Source: Flaviramulus multivorans
GTDB lineage: Bacteria > Bacteroidota > Bacteroidia > Flavobacteriales > Flavobacteriaceae
Length of the DNA: 64,000 nt
Direction of reading: 5' to 3'
Assembly (NCBI RefSeq): GCF_021728415.1
Contig: NZ_JAKKDV010000007.1
Location: 62,001 to 126,000, forward strand
Part shown: in pieces, positions 17,619 to 30,077 of the stretch
Numbering within the stretch: position 1 is the first letter of the stretch
How the letters are laid out: the number at the start of each line of letters is the position of its first letter
Notes under the pieces: model-generated
Told to the model about the DNA's origin: nothing
The model's input: only the letters and a program-made list of their open reading frames with translations
The model's database searches: none
Translations under genes and position numbers: made by a program

Positions 17619-19271
17619 TTAATTCAGCAATTCTTTTGCATGAGCTATGGCTGATGATGACATTTGCACGCCGCCTAACATTTGTGCTATTTCTACAATG
17701 CGTTCGTCGTGATTAAGTTTTACTAAATTTGTTTGTGTAACCTCATCAACATCTTCCTTATATACTTTAAAATGCGAATGCCCTTTGGCTGCAATTTGTG
17801 GTAAATGCGTAATGGAAAACACTTGCATAGTTTTACTCATTTGCAACATAATATCACCCATTTTATTTGAAATTTCTCCAGAAACACCCGAATCAATTTC
17901 ATCAAACATGATAGTTGGTAACTGAATATATTTTGCTAAAACCGATTTAATTGCCAACATAATTCGAGATAACTCACCACCAGAAGCTGCTTTTTTAAGC
18001 TCGTTAAAGCTACCACCTTTGTTAGCTGAAAATAAAAATGATAATTCATCTTTTCCATTAGCAAAAAAAGTATCGCTAAAATTTAATTCAATTTTAAACT
18101 GTGCATTCGGCATGCCTAAATCATTCAAAATATTTTCTAATTGTGCTTTTAATTGTGGAATAACATCTCCTCGCTTAGCATGAATTGATTTAGCAAGTGT
18201 ATTCAACTCACTTTTTTTAGTTGTAATTTCAGTTTCCTTTTTTATAATGGTTTCATCTAAGTTTTCAGTAAAAGACACCTTTTCTTCGAGCTGATTTTTA
18301 ATAGCAATTAATTCTGAAATATCAGTTGCCACATGTTTTTGCATTAAATTATGAAGCACTTTTAGTTTAGAATCAACCTCTTCAAGCCTTTTGGGGTCTG
18401 CATCTAAGCTATCTTGTAATGTATTTATTTCACTAAACACATCATCCATTTCAATCAAACTACTCTGCGTTCTTTTTAAAATATCTTCATATTTTGAAGC
18501 ATATGCAGCTAACTTTTGAAGCGCATTCTTCAACGAAGTGAGCGACGTTAAAACACCTATTTGTTCTTCGCTTAATAGTTGATACGCTTCAGCCAATTTT
18601 TCTTGAATACTTTCAACATTATTTAAAGTTTCGTATTCTTCTTCAAGGGTTTCTAATTCTCCTTCTATTAAATTAGCCTCAGCCAATTCATTTAATAAAA
18701 AAGAATTATAATCATGTTCCTTTATAGCTTCTGTCTGAAACCTTAAAAGTTCATCAAGTTCTTTTTGGAGACTTTTATATGTTTTTAATTCTTGTTTATA
18801 AGTTTGTAAACTTGATTCATTATTTGCTAATGCATCAATAACTTGAAACTGAAAATCGTTGCTCGTAAGCTCTAAAGTTTGGTGTTGCGAATGTATATCC
18901 ACTAAACGCTCGCCTAAGAGTTGCAAACTATTTAAGTTTACAGGAGAGTCGTTTACAAAAGCCCTTGATTTGCCTGATGGTAAAATCTCTCTACGAATAA
19001 TAGTTTGCGTTTCGTAATCAAAATCTTCCGCTTTAAAAAGGGATTTTAGGTTATAGTTTGAAATATTAAAAACGGCTTCAATAACACACTTTTCTTCAGT
19101 ATTTTTTAGGCTACTTAAATCGGCGCGTTTACCTAAAATTAACGACAAGCCTCCTAACAAAATAGATTTTCCCGCTCCAGTTTCTCCAGTAATTATAGAA
19201 AATCCATCATTAAATTCTACTTGAAGATTATCAATTAACGCATAATTTTTTATTGAAAGTGAGGTTAGCAA
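17619..19271 (-). CDS. recN: DNA repair protein RecN
   Basis: A 550-residue SMC-like ATPase of double-strand-break repair. Walker A is 'GETGAGKSILLGGL' near residue 30. The middle is a long coiled coil (about 155-370) rich in Leu/Glu/Lys heptads. The C-terminal lobe has the signature 'ASGGELSRIMLAIK', Walker B 'PTIMFDEIDSGVSG' and the 'ITHLPQIAAKG' switch. The start is TTG at 19271, as no earlier ATG precedes the conserved 'LTSLSIKNYALID'. It follows the DUF4835 gene by 65 bp in the bamD-rpoZ-coaBC run. Confidence 0.95.
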   Translation of the reverse strand: MLTSLSIKNYALIDNLQVEFNDGFSIITGETGAGKSILLGGLSLILGKRADLSSLKNTEEKCVIEAVFNISNYNLKSLFKAEDFDYETQTIIRREILPSGKSRAFVNDSPVNLNSLQLLGERLVDIHSQHQTLELTSNDFQFQVIDALANNESSLQTYKQELKTYKSLQKELDELLRFQTEAIKEHDYNSFLLNELAEANLIEGELETLEEEYETLNNVESIQEKLAEAYQLLSEEQIGVLTSLTSLKNALQKLAAYASKYEDILKRTQSSLIEMDDVFSEINTLQDSLDADPKRLEEVDSKLKVLHNLMQKHVATDISELIAIKNQLEEKVSFTENLDETIIKKETEITTKKSELNTLAKSIHAKRGDVIPQLKAQLENILNDLGMPNAQFKIELNFSDTFFANGKDELSFLFSANKGGSFNELKKAASGGELSRIMLAIKSVLAKYIQLPTIMFDEIDSGVSGEISNKMGDIMLQMSKTMQVFSITHLPQIAAKGHSHFKVYKEDVDEVTQTNLVKLNHDERIVEIAQMLGGVQMSSSAIAHAKELLN

Positions 19272-19336
19272 AACTTATAAATGGATTTACAATTTGAAAA
19301 TTAAATATAATGAAAGCGTTTTAAATAAAGACCAAA

Positions 19337-20224
19337 TTAAAACGTAATATTTTGCCATTTACTGTTGTGCATGGGTGCAACTTTTTGAAGTGTTTCTTTC
19401 ACTTTTGCTATATTAACATTTGGTCCGTCAGTAAAAATTTGCTCGATTTCATCTGCCTTGGCATCAAAAAACGTACGCAATATAAAGGAGTTTGGTCTAC
19501 GGCTATTCATGGTTTGAAATTGCTGTAACGTATTAGCTATAACATCTTTTCCTTGTTTTGCATTATCGCTCATAACATCTAAACCATTTCGATGATAATC
19601 ATACATAACCGTTCTGTATTCTTTAAAAGTAGGAGACAAAACGTTATCAATAAGTGCAAATCTACTTTGTAAACCATCTTCAAGCTTCCAACCTTTAAAA
19701 TTACCTTGTTGCGAGTAATTCACTATAGTCTGTGCTTGTTTATAATATGGATCGCCACCCTTTTCAGAAAAAGAATCAGCATCCAAAGCTAAAATCATAT
19801 AGACATGAAATGCCAAAACCGATACCAAATTAGATTCGAACTGATTGGAGTTAAAAATTAAGTTTTGGAATTCTAAATACCTAAAACTAAAATCATTGTC
19901 ATTGAAATTATAAATTGGAGTGCTAAATGAAGATCCAAAAATTGGTCGTGACGATTGTACTTGCAATGATGCTTGGAAGTTTTCACCGCTATAACTCGTC
20001 ACATTAATGACCATACTACAATCAATACGTTCTTGAAACTTAAAGGTTTTATTAGTCCATTTAGTATTGTTAATAAATTCTGTAAGTTGCTTTTCTAAAG
20101 TTTTAAAAATAGGAAAGTTCTCGTTCCCTGTTTGTTGAGCATTAACAACTAAATTACAGTTTAATTCTTGTGAAAACCCTTTAGAAATAAGGCAAAATAT
20201 GAATAAAAATAGAATGTTACGCAT
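19337..20224 (-). CDS. DUF4835 family exported protein
   Basis: A 295-residue exported protein with a signal peptide (cleaved near residue 19, 'SKGFSQELNC'). The body matches the Bacteroidota-restricted DUF4835 family ('LNCNLVVNAQQTGN', 'FQNLIFNSNQFESNLVSVLAFHVYMIL' in outline, and 'NSRRPNSFILRTFFDAKADE'). The function is unknown. In this phylum it routinely follows coaBC and precedes recN, as it does here. I take the ATG at 20224, which overlaps the coaBC stop codon by 8 bp, over a TTG one codon earlier. Confidence 0.88.
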   Translation of the reverse strand: MRNILFLFIFCLISKGFSQELNCNLVVNAQQTGNENFPIFKTLEKQLTEFINNTKWTNKTFKFQERIDCSMVINVTSYSGENFQASLQVQSSRPIFGSSFSTPIYNFNDNDFSFRYLEFQNLIFNSNQFESNLVSVLAFHVYMILALDADSFSEKGGDPYYKQAQTIVNYSQQGNFKGWKLEDGLQSRFALIDNVLSPTFKEYRTVMYDYHRNGLDVMSDNAKQGKDVIANTLQQFQTMNSRRPNSFILRTFFDAKADEIEQIFTDGPNVNIAKVKETLQKVAPMHNSKWQNITF

Positions 20225-21428
20225 CAATCTCTTTTATGATTTTATTTAACAAGTCAGTAGCAACTTCAGTTTTTGATTTTAATTGAAACTCGGTGATATT
20301 TTCTTTATCATCAATAAATGTTACTTTATTGGTGTCTCCTTTAAAACCTGCTCCTTTATCATTTAACGAATTTAAAACAATTAAATTTAAATTCTTCCTT
20401 TTTAATTTTCCTTTAGCATTTTCAATTTCATTATTAGTTTCTAAGGCAAACCCTACCAAATATTGATGTTTTTTATTTGCTCCTAAAGATGCTAAAATAT
20501 CTTTTGTTTTCTCTAACTCTAAAGTTAACGTAGAATCTTTCTTTTTTATTTTTTGAGAGGCCACTTGTTTTGGTTTAAAATCGGCTACCGCAGCAGAAAG
20601 TATAGCTACATCAACGTCTTTAAAATAGTTATGTGTTTCAGAATACATTTCCTGTGCGCTTGTAACTGGAACAATTTTAATTAAACTATGAGATGCTGTT
20701 TGATGAGTCGGTCCGGTAATTAAAATTACTTCAGCACCATTATTGGCAGCAGCCTTAGCAATTTCAAACCCCATTTTTCCACTAGAATGATTTCCTATAA
20801 AACGAACAGGGTCGATAGCTTCATAAGTTGGACCAGCCGTAATTAATACTTTTTTATTACGAAGTGGAAGTTTCCCTAAAATATCATCCTCAATAAAAGC
20901 AACAATATCTTCAGGTTCTGCCATTCGGCCCTCTCCTACTAAACCACTAGCTAATTCGCCACTTGTAGCAGGAATCAGAATATTTCCGAAGCTTTTTAAA
21001 ACTTTAAAAGACCGCAATGTACTTTCATGTTTGTACATATCCAAATCCATTGCTGGGGCAAAATACACAGGGCATTTAGCAGATAAATAGGTGGCTAATA
21101 ACAAGTTGTCGCAAACACCATTTGCCATTTTAGACAAGGTATTTGCTGTTGCAGGAGCTATAATAAATAAGTCTGCCCAAAGTCCTAAATCTACATGATT
21201 GTTCCAAATAGCATTATCATCATCTTCATTAGTAAAAGATGAATATACAGGATTTTTCGAAAGAGTTGATAAGGTTAAAGGTGTAATAAAATCTTTTGAA
21301 GAAGGCGTCATAACTACTTTTACGTTCGCACCAGATTTTATAAAAAGCCTAACTAATGAGGCTGTTTTATAAGCGGCAATACCACCACTAATTCCTAATA
21401 GTATGTTCTTGCCGCTTAATATTGACAT
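20217..21428 (-). CDS. coaBC: Bifunctional phosphopantothenoylcysteine decarboxylase/phosphopantothenate-cysteine ligase
   Basis: A 403-residue two-domain enzyme of coenzyme A synthesis. The N-terminal flavoprotein half (about 1-185) holds 'GISGGIAAYKT', 'NHVDLGLWADLFIIAPATANT' in outline, and the decarboxylase region 'PAMDLDMYKHES'. The C-terminal half (about 190-400) is the CTP-dependent ligase with 'VLITAGPTYEAIDPVRFIGN', 'SSGKMGFEIA' and 'AAVADFKP'. It joins cysteine to phosphopantothenate and then decarboxylates the product. It lies 8 bp after rpoZ. Confidence 0.96.
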   Translation of the reverse strand: MSILSGKNILLGISGGIAAYKTASLVRLFIKSGANVKVVMTPSSKDFITPLTLSTLSKNPVYSSFTNEDDDNAIWNNHVDLGLWADLFIIAPATANTLSKMANGVCDNLLLATYLSAKCPVYFAPAMDLDMYKHESTLRSFKVLKSFGNILIPATSGELASGLVGEGRMAEPEDIVAFIEDDILGKLPLRNKKVLITAGPTYEAIDPVRFIGNHSSGKMGFEIAKAAANNGAEVILITGPTHQTASHSLIKIVPVTSAQEMYSETHNYFKDVDVAILSAAVADFKPKQVASQKIKKKDSTLTLELEKTKDILASLGANKKHQYLVGFALETNNEIENAKGKLKRKNLNLIVLNSLNDKGAGFKGDTNKVTFIDDKENITEFQLKSKTEVATDLLNKIIKEIDA

Positions 21429-21436
21429 TTTAAAAA

Positions 21437-21766
21437 CTATTCCTGATTATCTTGCTCAGTATTTCTAAAATAAATTTTGTCTGTTAACCATTCTTGAACA
21501 GCTAACGCATGAGGTTTTGGTAATTTTTCGTAAAATTTAGAAACCTCAATTTGCTCTTTGTTTTCAAAGATTTCTTCAAGACTATCATTGTAAGTAGCAA
21601 ACTCTTCTAACTTATCAATTAACTCTTTTTTAATCTCTGTGTTAATTTGTTCTGCACGTCTTGCTATAATAGAAATTGACTCGTAGATGTTCTCAGTTGG
21701 TTCATCTATTTGATTTCTATCGTAAGTTACGGTATTAACAGGGGCGTTAGTTTTCTTTAAATCCAT
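21437..21766 (-). CDS. rpoZ: DNA-directed RNA polymerase omega subunit
   Basis: A 109-residue protein of the Bacteroidota omega type, with 'TENIYESISIIARRAEQIN' as the core helix that clamps the beta-prime subunit. The acidic C-terminal half is longer than in proteobacterial omega. It assists polymerase assembly and may bind ppGpp in other phyla. Its place between bamD (12 bp upstream) and coaBC (8 bp downstream) is the standard order in this family. Confidence 0.88.
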   Translation of the reverse strand: MDLKKTNAPVNTVTYDRNQIDEPTENIYESISIIARRAEQINTEIKKELIDKLEEFATYNDSLEEIFENKEQIEVSKFYEKLPKPHALAVQEWLTDKIYFRNTEQDNQE

Positions 21767-21778
21767 GTCTTTAATTAT

Positions 21779-22618
21779 TTAACTTTCTGAACTATATTTT
21801 TTTAATTCTTCTTCAATATTAATTGTCATATCGTTAACTTGCTCTATATAATTAGAGTTTGGAAACGCTTTCTTAAACGCATTGGCGTATTCCTTAGCAT
21901 TTTCTAGACGATCTTTCTTTAAATTAACGATACCAAATTGAATGGTATTTTTATATTCTAAACTATTTATGGCTAATTTATAAGCAGAATCTAATCTATA
22001 ATAAAGTGCATCTTCTCTTAAAGTAGATCCTGGAAAATCGAAAAGAAAATTATCAAAAGATTTTACTGAAGCAGGGAAATCCGATATTCTATTATACTGC
22101 TTTGCTATCTCAAAAGCCTTTTTCTCTAACTTAAAATCTAGTTCTTTTATTAAAGTATTCGCTTCAGCTACATATTGAGAATCTGGAAATAAATTGATAA
22201 ACTCTTGTAGTTTCTCAATAGCTTCTTTCGTTTCTTTTTGGTCTTTTGTATAAGCAGGCGAAAGCATGTAATAACTTCTTGCACTTAAAAAGGCCGCTTC
22301 TTCTAACTTCTCACTATTAGGATAACTTGACACAAAACGTTCAAACTGATAACCTGCAACATAGTAATCTTTCATTTGGTAGAATGAATTAGAATACAAA
22401 TACATTAATTTTTCAGCTTGAGGTTTTCCTCTATAATTTGGTACAATTTGAGCAAAAAGTCTATTCGCTTTGGCAAATTTGCCCTCATTATATAAATCTT
22501 CACCCATCTTAAATTTTACAGCTATGGCGTCTTCTCCATCAGCTTTTAAAGCCTTTTGGTATTCGCTACAACTAGTTAAAACAGTGATTGTTAGTAAAAT
22601 ATAAAAAAAATGCTTCAT
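21779..22618 (-). CDS. bamD: Outer membrane assembly lipoprotein BamD
   Basis: A 279-residue lipoprotein with lipobox ending at C17. It contains TPR-type repeats: 'GEDLYNEGKFAKANRLF', 'AGYQFERFVSSYPNSEKLEEA', 'AIEKLQEFINLFPDSQYVAEA' and a fourth with 'SVKSFDNFLFDFPGS'. BamD is the essential partner of BamA that delivers beta-barrel proteins to the outer membrane. The gene leads the bamD-rpoZ-coaBC-DUF4835-recN run and has a candidate -7 box at 22637-22644. Confidence 0.92.
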   Translation of the reverse strand: MKHFFYILLTITVLTSCSEYQKALKADGEDAIAVKFKMGEDLYNEGKFAKANRLFAQIVPNYRGKPQAEKLMYLYSNSFYQMKDYYVAGYQFERFVSSYPNSEKLEEAAFLSARSYYMLSPAYTKDQKETKEAIEKLQEFINLFPDSQYVAEANTLIKELDFKLEKKAFEIAKQYNRISDFPASVKSFDNFLFDFPGSTLREDALYYRLDSAYKLAINSLEYKNTIQFGIVNLKKDRLENAKEYANAFKKAFPNSNYIEQVNDMTINIEEELKKYSSES

Positions 22619-22636
22619 AGATTTTTAAACAGGATG

Positions 22637-22644
22637 CAAAATTA
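22637..22644 (-). promoter_or_regulatory. Candidate -7 element for the bamD run
   Basis: Minus-strand TAATTTTG fits TAnnTTTG and lies 18 bp upstream of the bamD ATG. No clear TTG is present at -33. Confidence 0.45.
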
Positions 22645-22736
22645 CGTTATTAATATGGATTTAAAAAATATTATTTTGGGGCTAAAATAACAGCTAAAAG
22701 CCAGTATTAATAAGGTTTAAGTAATATTTAACAATA

Positions 22737-23615
22737 CTAAAACGAACTTACAAACTGTTGAATTTTGTTTTTTAAACCGTGTGATGCTGGAACAAGCGGT
22801 AGCCTAACCGTATCTCGACATAATTTCAAGGCTTCAAAAACAGCTTTAATTCCTGCCGGATTATTTTCTTCAAAAATATAACCAATTACATCCATCAATT
22901 TAAAATGCAGTTGGTATGCAGCCTTAGCTTTTCCGTTTAAACCTAAACGAATCATTTCTGAGAATTCCTTTGGGAATCCTTGTCCAATTACAGAAATTAC
23001 CCCAGAACCACCTGCTAAAACTACCCCTAAAGCTAAATCATCATCGCCAGAAATAATCATAAAATCTTCAGGCTTGTTTTTTATTAACTCAAGATATTGC
23101 GCCATATTGTTTCCAGCTTCTTTTACTGCAATAATGTTACTAAAATCGTTAGCTAATCTTAAAGTGGTTGAAGGCTCCATATTTTTTGAAGTTCTTCCAG
23201 GTACATTATATAAAATAATATCAATTGGCGAAGCTTCAGCAATAGCTCTAAAATGCTGATATAACCCTTCTTGGGTTGGTTTACTGTAATATGGAGATAC
23301 CGATAGTATGGCATCAATACCACTTAAATCTGTTGATTTAATTTCCTCTATTACTTGCATGGTATTATTGCCACCAATGCCTAAAACCATGGGTACACGA
23401 CCCTTATTAGCTTCAGATATAGTTTTAATTACAGCCTTCTTTTCTTCTTTTGTAATAGTTACACTTTCACCTGTTGTACCACAAATTACAAGATATTCCA
23501 CACCATTTTCAATATTGAAATTTACAATATTTGATAAGGCTTCGTGATCTATAGTTAAATCTGATTTAAAAGGTGTAACCAAAGCCACTCCTGTTCCTAG
23601 AAACTTAGTATTCAT
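22737..23615 (-). CDS. dapA: 4-hydroxy-tetrahydrodipicolinate synthase
   Basis: A 292-residue TIM-barrel enzyme that condenses pyruvate with aspartate semialdehyde, the first committed step to diaminopimelate and lysine. The catalytic residues are all present: T47/T48 in 'CGTTGES', Y109 in '[11 protein letters not shown]', Y136 in 'LYNVPGRT' and the Schiff-base lysine K165 in 'AVKEAGN'. It starts 3 bp after the DUF6913 gene. DapF, a later enzyme of the same pathway, is encoded elsewhere in the window at 40719-41492. Confidence 0.97.
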   Translation of the reverse strand: MNTKFLGTGVALVTPFKSDLTIDHEALSNIVNFNIENGVEYLVICGTTGESVTITKEEKKAVIKTISEANKGRVPMVLGIGGNNTMQVIEEIKSTDLSGIDAILSVSPYYSKPTQEGLYQHFRAIAEASPIDIILYNVPGRTSKNMEPSTTLRLANDFSNIIAVKEAGNNMAQYLELIKNKPEDFMIISGDDDLALGVVLAGGSGVISVIGQGFPKEFSEMIRLGLNGKAKAAYQLHFKLMDVIGYIFEENNPAGIKAVFEALKLCRDTVRLPLVPASHGLKNKIQQFVSSF

Positions 23616-23617
23616 TA

Positions 23618-24139
23618 TTAATTAATTTTATTTAGTATCGTTAAATATTTAAAAACCTCTGTTTTAAATTGATCAAATTGCTTTTTATCAGTTTTTATAA
23701 TCAAATCGTTTAAACGCTCATCGGTTTGTAAAATACCTATTTTTAATTTAGCTTTTGAAAGCGTTGTTATCAGTTTTAATTCTAAAACTTCTTTTTCGTA
23801 ATAACTTATTAAAGCATCAAAGCTACTGTCTAAAAACTCTTGAAGTTCTAAATTTTTTATAGCTCCGTTCCAACCAAAATCTTTAGAGTTAAAACAAGAA
23901 TCCCATGAATTTAAATCCTCTTTTTTGTTTTCAGAAAATGCAATGATTTTAAGTTTATTTGGGCGTACCTTAATATATTCAGCGAGTTTTCTAAACATTT
24001 CAAAATCATCAACCTCATCAATATTGAGGACAACACCTAAACTTTCAACTTTGCTATCTGCAACATTTACTTGTCTTTCTGATAACAATTTGTTTAAGTA
24101 CTTTTTATTTGATTTTTCTTTAAAACCCTTTAAAATCAT
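23618..24139 (-). CDS. DUF6913 family protein
   Basis: A 173-residue soluble protein without signal or membrane segments, resembling a flavobacterial family of unknown function usually found directly upstream of dapA, as here. The N-terminus is basic ('[15 protein letters not shown]'), and the middle looks like alternating strands and helices ('[17 protein letters not shown]', '[15 protein letters not shown]'). I assign no activity. A TAnnTTTG box (TACCTTTG on the minus strand, 24158-24165) lies 19 bp upstream. Confidence 0.72.
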   Translation of the reverse strand: MILKGFKEKSNKKYLNKLLSERQVNVADSKVESLGVVLNIDEVDDFEMFRKLAEYIKVRPNKLKIIAFSENKKEDLNSWDSCFNSKDFGWNGAIKNLELQEFLDSSFDALISYYEKEVLELKLITTLSKAKLKIGILQTDERLNDLIIKTDKKQFDQFKTEVFKYLTILNKIN

Positions 24140-24197
24140 TTATCTTTATACTTTGCGCAAAGGTAGCAAAAGTACATTCAAATTTTATGTTTTACAT

Positions 24198-24956
24198 ATG
24201 AGGTTTACACATTTATTTATTTTGTTAATTTTTTTTATTTTTTCTGGATGCAAGCATAAAAAATTAACACTTTCAAAAATTGAAGGAAGCCAAATTCAAA
24301 TAACAGATTCCTTAATTCCAGACTCCGAAATTGAAGCTTACATAAAACCCTTTAGAGATAATATTCAAAAAGATTTAGATAGTGTTTTAGCTTATTCAGC
24401 CGATACTTATTCAAAAACTGATGGTGAACTAAATACGGCTATTGGTAATTTTATGGCTGATGCAGTTTATGATGAAGCAAATCCAGTTTTCAAAAGCAGA
24501 ACCGGACATGAGATTGATATGGTACTGCTAAATCATGGCGGTATTCGTTCCATTTTATCAAAAGGTAGCGTTAGCAAAAGAACAGCTTTTGAGTTGATGC
24601 CATTTGAGAATAGCGTTGTTGTAGTTGCCTTAAAAAGCCAACAAATAGATAGCCTAATAAATTATCTCGTCAGGGCTAAAAGAGCTCACCCTATTTCAAA
24701 TCTAAAATTAACATTAGATAAAGATTTTAATGTTATTGAAGCCAAAATAAAAGGCGAACCTATTAAGCCAGATAAAACATATTATGTTGCTACAAATGAC
24801 TATTTATACAATGGTGGTGATAATATGACTTTCTTTAAAAATAATGATAGTTTGTATGTTTTAAATTATAAAATTAGAAATGCTTTAATTGATAATTTTA
24901 TGAAAAAAGACACTATTAAACCTGTGAGAGACGATAGGTTTATTCAAATTAAATAA
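24198..24956 (+). CDS. 5'-nucleotidase C-terminal-domain lipoprotein
   Basis: A 252-residue lipoprotein (lipobox ending at C18) made only of the substrate-binding C-terminal domain of UshA-type 5'-nucleotidases: 'GELNTAIGNFMADAVYDEA', 'VLLNHGGIRSILSKG', 'FELMPFENSVVVVAL', 'TNDYLYNGGDNMTFF'. The metal-binding catalytic domain is missing and is encoded by the next gene, 12 bp downstream. The pair probably acts together in the periplasm to remove phosphate from nucleotides. I chose the ATG at 24198 because it begins the signal peptide; earlier in-frame sequence overlaps the divergent DUF6913 gene. Confidence 0.85.
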   Translation: MRFTHLFILLIFFIFSGCKHKKLTLSKIEGSQIQITDSLIPDSEIEAYIKPFRDNIQKDLDSVLAYSADTYSKTDGELNTAIGNFMADAVYDEANPVFKSRTGHEIDMVLLNHGGIRSILSKGSVSKRTAFELMPFENSVVVVALKSQQIDSLINYLVRAKRAHPISNLKLTLDKDFNVIEAKIKGEPIKPDKTYYVATNDYLYNGGDNMTFFKNNDSLYVLNYKIRNALIDNFMKKDTIKPVRDDRFIQIK

Positions 24957-24968
24957 TAAAAAGAGCAG

Positions 24969-25886
24969 ATGAAACGTAGATATTTTATTCAGCAAGCATC
25001 AGCAGGTACCGCTTTAGTAACTCTTGGAAGTTTAGGACTGCAATCTTTTACTTCGGTCGAAAAAACTTCAAAAATAACTATACTTCATACCAACGATGTT
25101 CACAGTCACATTGATGCTTTTGGTCCTGAGGATGGTAGAAATGCTAATAAAGGAGGTGTGGCTAGACGTGCAAGTTTAGTTGAATCTATTAGAAAAGAAA
25201 ACCCGAATACCTTACTGCTAGATGCTGGTGATATTTTTCAAGGTACACCTTACTTTAATTATTATGGGGGTGAATTGGAATTTAAACTCATGAGTAAATT
25301 AAAATACGATGCTGCTACCATAGGAAATCATGATTTTGATAATGGTATTGATGGTTTATTTGCTCAATTACCACACGCTGAATTTCAATTTGTTTCAGCA
25401 AATTATGATTTTTCAAATACCATCATGGATACACACACAAAACCTTACAAAATATTTAAAAAAGATGGTATTACAATAGGTGTTTTTGGTTTAGGTATAG
25501 AACTAGCTGGTTTAGTAGACCCAAGTCTTTATAAAGAAACCAAATATTTGGATCCTATTGAAATAACTCAAGATATGTCGCGTATTCTAAAAGAAGACGA
25601 ACAGTGCGATTTAATAATTTGCTTATCACATTTGGGATATCATTACAGAAACAATCAATCGAAAATAAGTGATTTAAAACTCGCATCAACAACTAAAAAT
25701 ATAGATTTAATTATTGGCGGACATACACATACTTTTTTACCAAAACCTACAATTGTAAAAAATATTGAGGGTAAAAATATGTTGGTCAACCAAGTTGGGT
25801 GTTATGGCATTAATCTTGGAAAAATTGATTTTTATTTTGATTCTGACAAAAATAAATCGGCCAATGGAACTTCAATAATTGTTTAG
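24969..25886 (+). CDS. 5'-nucleotidase-type metallophosphatase (catalytic half)
   Basis: A 305-residue metallophosphoesterase with the UshA catalytic-domain motifs: 'ILHTNDVHSHID', 'LLLDAGDIFQGTPY', 'TIGNHDFDNG', 'ICLSHLGYHYR' and 'IIGGHTHTF'. These supply the two-metal site. The N-terminus, MKRRYFIQQASAGTALVTLG, looks like a twin-arginine (Tat) signal. There is no nucleotidase C-terminal domain; that is the product of the gene just upstream. Together they look like a 5'-nucleotidase divided into two polypeptides in reversed order. The gene is co-transcribed with its partner. Confidence 0.9.
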   Translation: MKRRYFIQQASAGTALVTLGSLGLQSFTSVEKTSKITILHTNDVHSHIDAFGPEDGRNANKGGVARRASLVESIRKENPNTLLLDAGDIFQGTPYFNYYGGELEFKLMSKLKYDAATIGNHDFDNGIDGLFAQLPHAEFQFVSANYDFSNTIMDTHTKPYKIFKKDGITIGVFGLGIELAGLVDPSLYKETKYLDPIEITQDMSRILKEDEQCDLIICLSHLGYHYRNNQSKISDLKLASTTKNIDLIIGGHTHTFLPKPTIVKNIEGKNMLVNQVGCYGINLGKIDFYFDSDKNKSANGTSIIV

Positions 25887-25997
25887 AAAATATCGATATC
25901 TAGACAAAAACATTTCTTCATCTGTGATTATTTTTTTTCAATCCTGAAATGTTGACTTAAAACAAACGTCTAACATTTTAACTAAATAATCAAAATA

Positions 25998-26378
25998 ATG
26001 AAAAAACATATTCCTTTAATTTTAAGAATTATTGTTGCGTTTATTTTAATTCAAACCCTTCGCTTTAAATTTACAGCGCATGCTGATAGCATCTATATTT
26101 TTGAGAAAGTAGGATTAGAGCCTTACGGTAGAATTGGCATTGGCGTTTTAGAGCTAATTGCTGGCATTTTACTACTCATACCAAAAACGGTTTGGGTGGG
26201 AGCTTCTTTAACTTTAGGTGTTATTGGTGGGGCAATAATGATGCACTTAGCACAATTAGGTATAGAAGTAAAAAATGATGGAGGCACACTTTTTATAACG
26301 GCCCTAATAACATTTATACTTTCTGCTGTAATTCTTTACTTATATAGAAAAGATATTCCGTTTCTAAATTTAAAATAA
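25998..26378 (+). CDS. DoxX family membrane protein
   Basis: A 126-residue protein with four probable helices (about 5-22, 45-65, 68-88 and 98-118) and the DoxX-type pattern 'RFKFTAHADSIYIFEKVG' and 'GIGVLELIAGILLLIP'. The family is a broad group of small membrane proteins; some are linked to quinone or thiosulfate metabolism, but no specific role can be given. It stands alone, 111 bp after the metallophosphatase, and ends 5 bp from a convergent membrane-protein gene. Confidence 0.8.
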   Translation: MKKHIPLILRIIVAFILIQTLRFKFTAHADSIYIFEKVGLEPYGRIGIGVLELIAGILLLIPKTVWVGASLTLGVIGGAIMMHLAQLGIEVKNDGGTLFITALITFILSAVILYLYRKDIPFLNLK

Positions 26379-26383
26379 GAAGT

Positions 26384-27136
26384 TTATTCAGCTACCATAT
26401 ACTTACTTTCTTCATTAGCTGTATACAACAATTTGGACTGCTGGTAGTAAAAATAAAACGCAACAAGTGCTAATGTAGTTCCTAAGAAATTTATAAAACT
26501 TCTTTGAGCAATATATATATAAGCGATGTCTAAAACTTCAGAAAAAACAATACATAAAGAGCCTATAAATAAAAATAAAGACTTCTTATTTTCTTTGTGA
26601 AAAAAGTTAAGCAATGATACTGAAAGTACTAATAGCATTACAATATTATAAACTAACTCAAAACCATATTCATATTTATAGATAAGATGTGGTTCAACTA
26701 CAATCTGCAAAACATATACTAAGTAAATGTTTAATACACTTAGAACAAATAAATGAATTTTAAAATTTCTTAAGACGTGCTTCACACATAAAGACTGAGA
26801 TATTTTAACAAACAAAAATATATAAGCTATAATGTATAGAGCAGTTCCTAGATAATAGTCATATTCATAAAAAATGGCGTCTTCATCACTTGACACATTA
26901 TAATACAACCAATTATCCGTAACAATTCCTATTAAATCTGATATTGAAAAAAATATTAGAAATAATGAAAAAAGCCTACTTTTTCTTCTTACAAATAGTA
27001 AATAGATGAGAGTAATTAACGGTATAATGAGAGAGTCTAAATAAAATGCTACTGTGTATTGTTCTATCGCTTCAAAAAAGGCAAATAGTATATATACGAG
27101 CAGAACACAACCTATCAAGACTTTAGACTTGTACAT
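26384..27136 (-). CDS. Hypothetical multi-pass membrane protein (possibly YhhN-like)
   Basis: A 250-residue protein with about eight closely packed hydrophobic helices and very short loops. The early 'LDSLIIPLITLIYLLF' and 'FLIFFSISDLIGIV' resemble the YhhN (lysoplasmalogenase-like) family, but the key residues cannot be confirmed by eye. A TAnnTTTG box (minus-strand TATATTTG, 27160-27167) lies about 23 bp upstream. It is a separate unit from ligA. Confidence 0.6.
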   Translation of the reverse strand: MYKSKVLIGCVLLVYILFAFFEAIEQYTVAFYLDSLIIPLITLIYLLFVRRKSRLFSLFLIFFSISDLIGIVTDNWLYYNVSSDEDAIFYEYDYYLGTALYIIAYIFLFVKISQSLCVKHVLRNFKIHLFVLSVLNIYLVYVLQIVVEPHLIYKYEYGFELVYNIVMLLVLSVSLLNFFHKENKKSLFLFIGSLCIVFSEVLDIAYIYIAQRSFINFLGTTLALVAFYFYYQQSKLLYTANEESKYMVAE

Positions 27137-27159
27137 AACAGCAATTTGGGGTTACTAGG

Positions 27160-27167
27160 CAAATATA
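27160..27167 (-). promoter_or_regulatory. Candidate -7 element for the membrane protein at 26384-27136
   Basis: Minus-strand TATATTTG fits TAnnTTTG. A TTG lies upstream but only 11 bp away, too close for a standard -33 element. Confidence 0.4.
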
Positions 27168-27219
27168 AAAATATTTTACAAATAAACGATAATATTTACA
27201 TTTTATCGATATTTTTTTG

Positions 27220-30073
<2,854 letters not shown>

Positions 30074-30077
<4 letters not shown>

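Noticed and set aside
23925-24197. Upstream extension of the nucleotidase C-domain gene
   Set aside because: It is antisense to the DUF6913 gene and precedes a clean lipoprotein signal at 24198.
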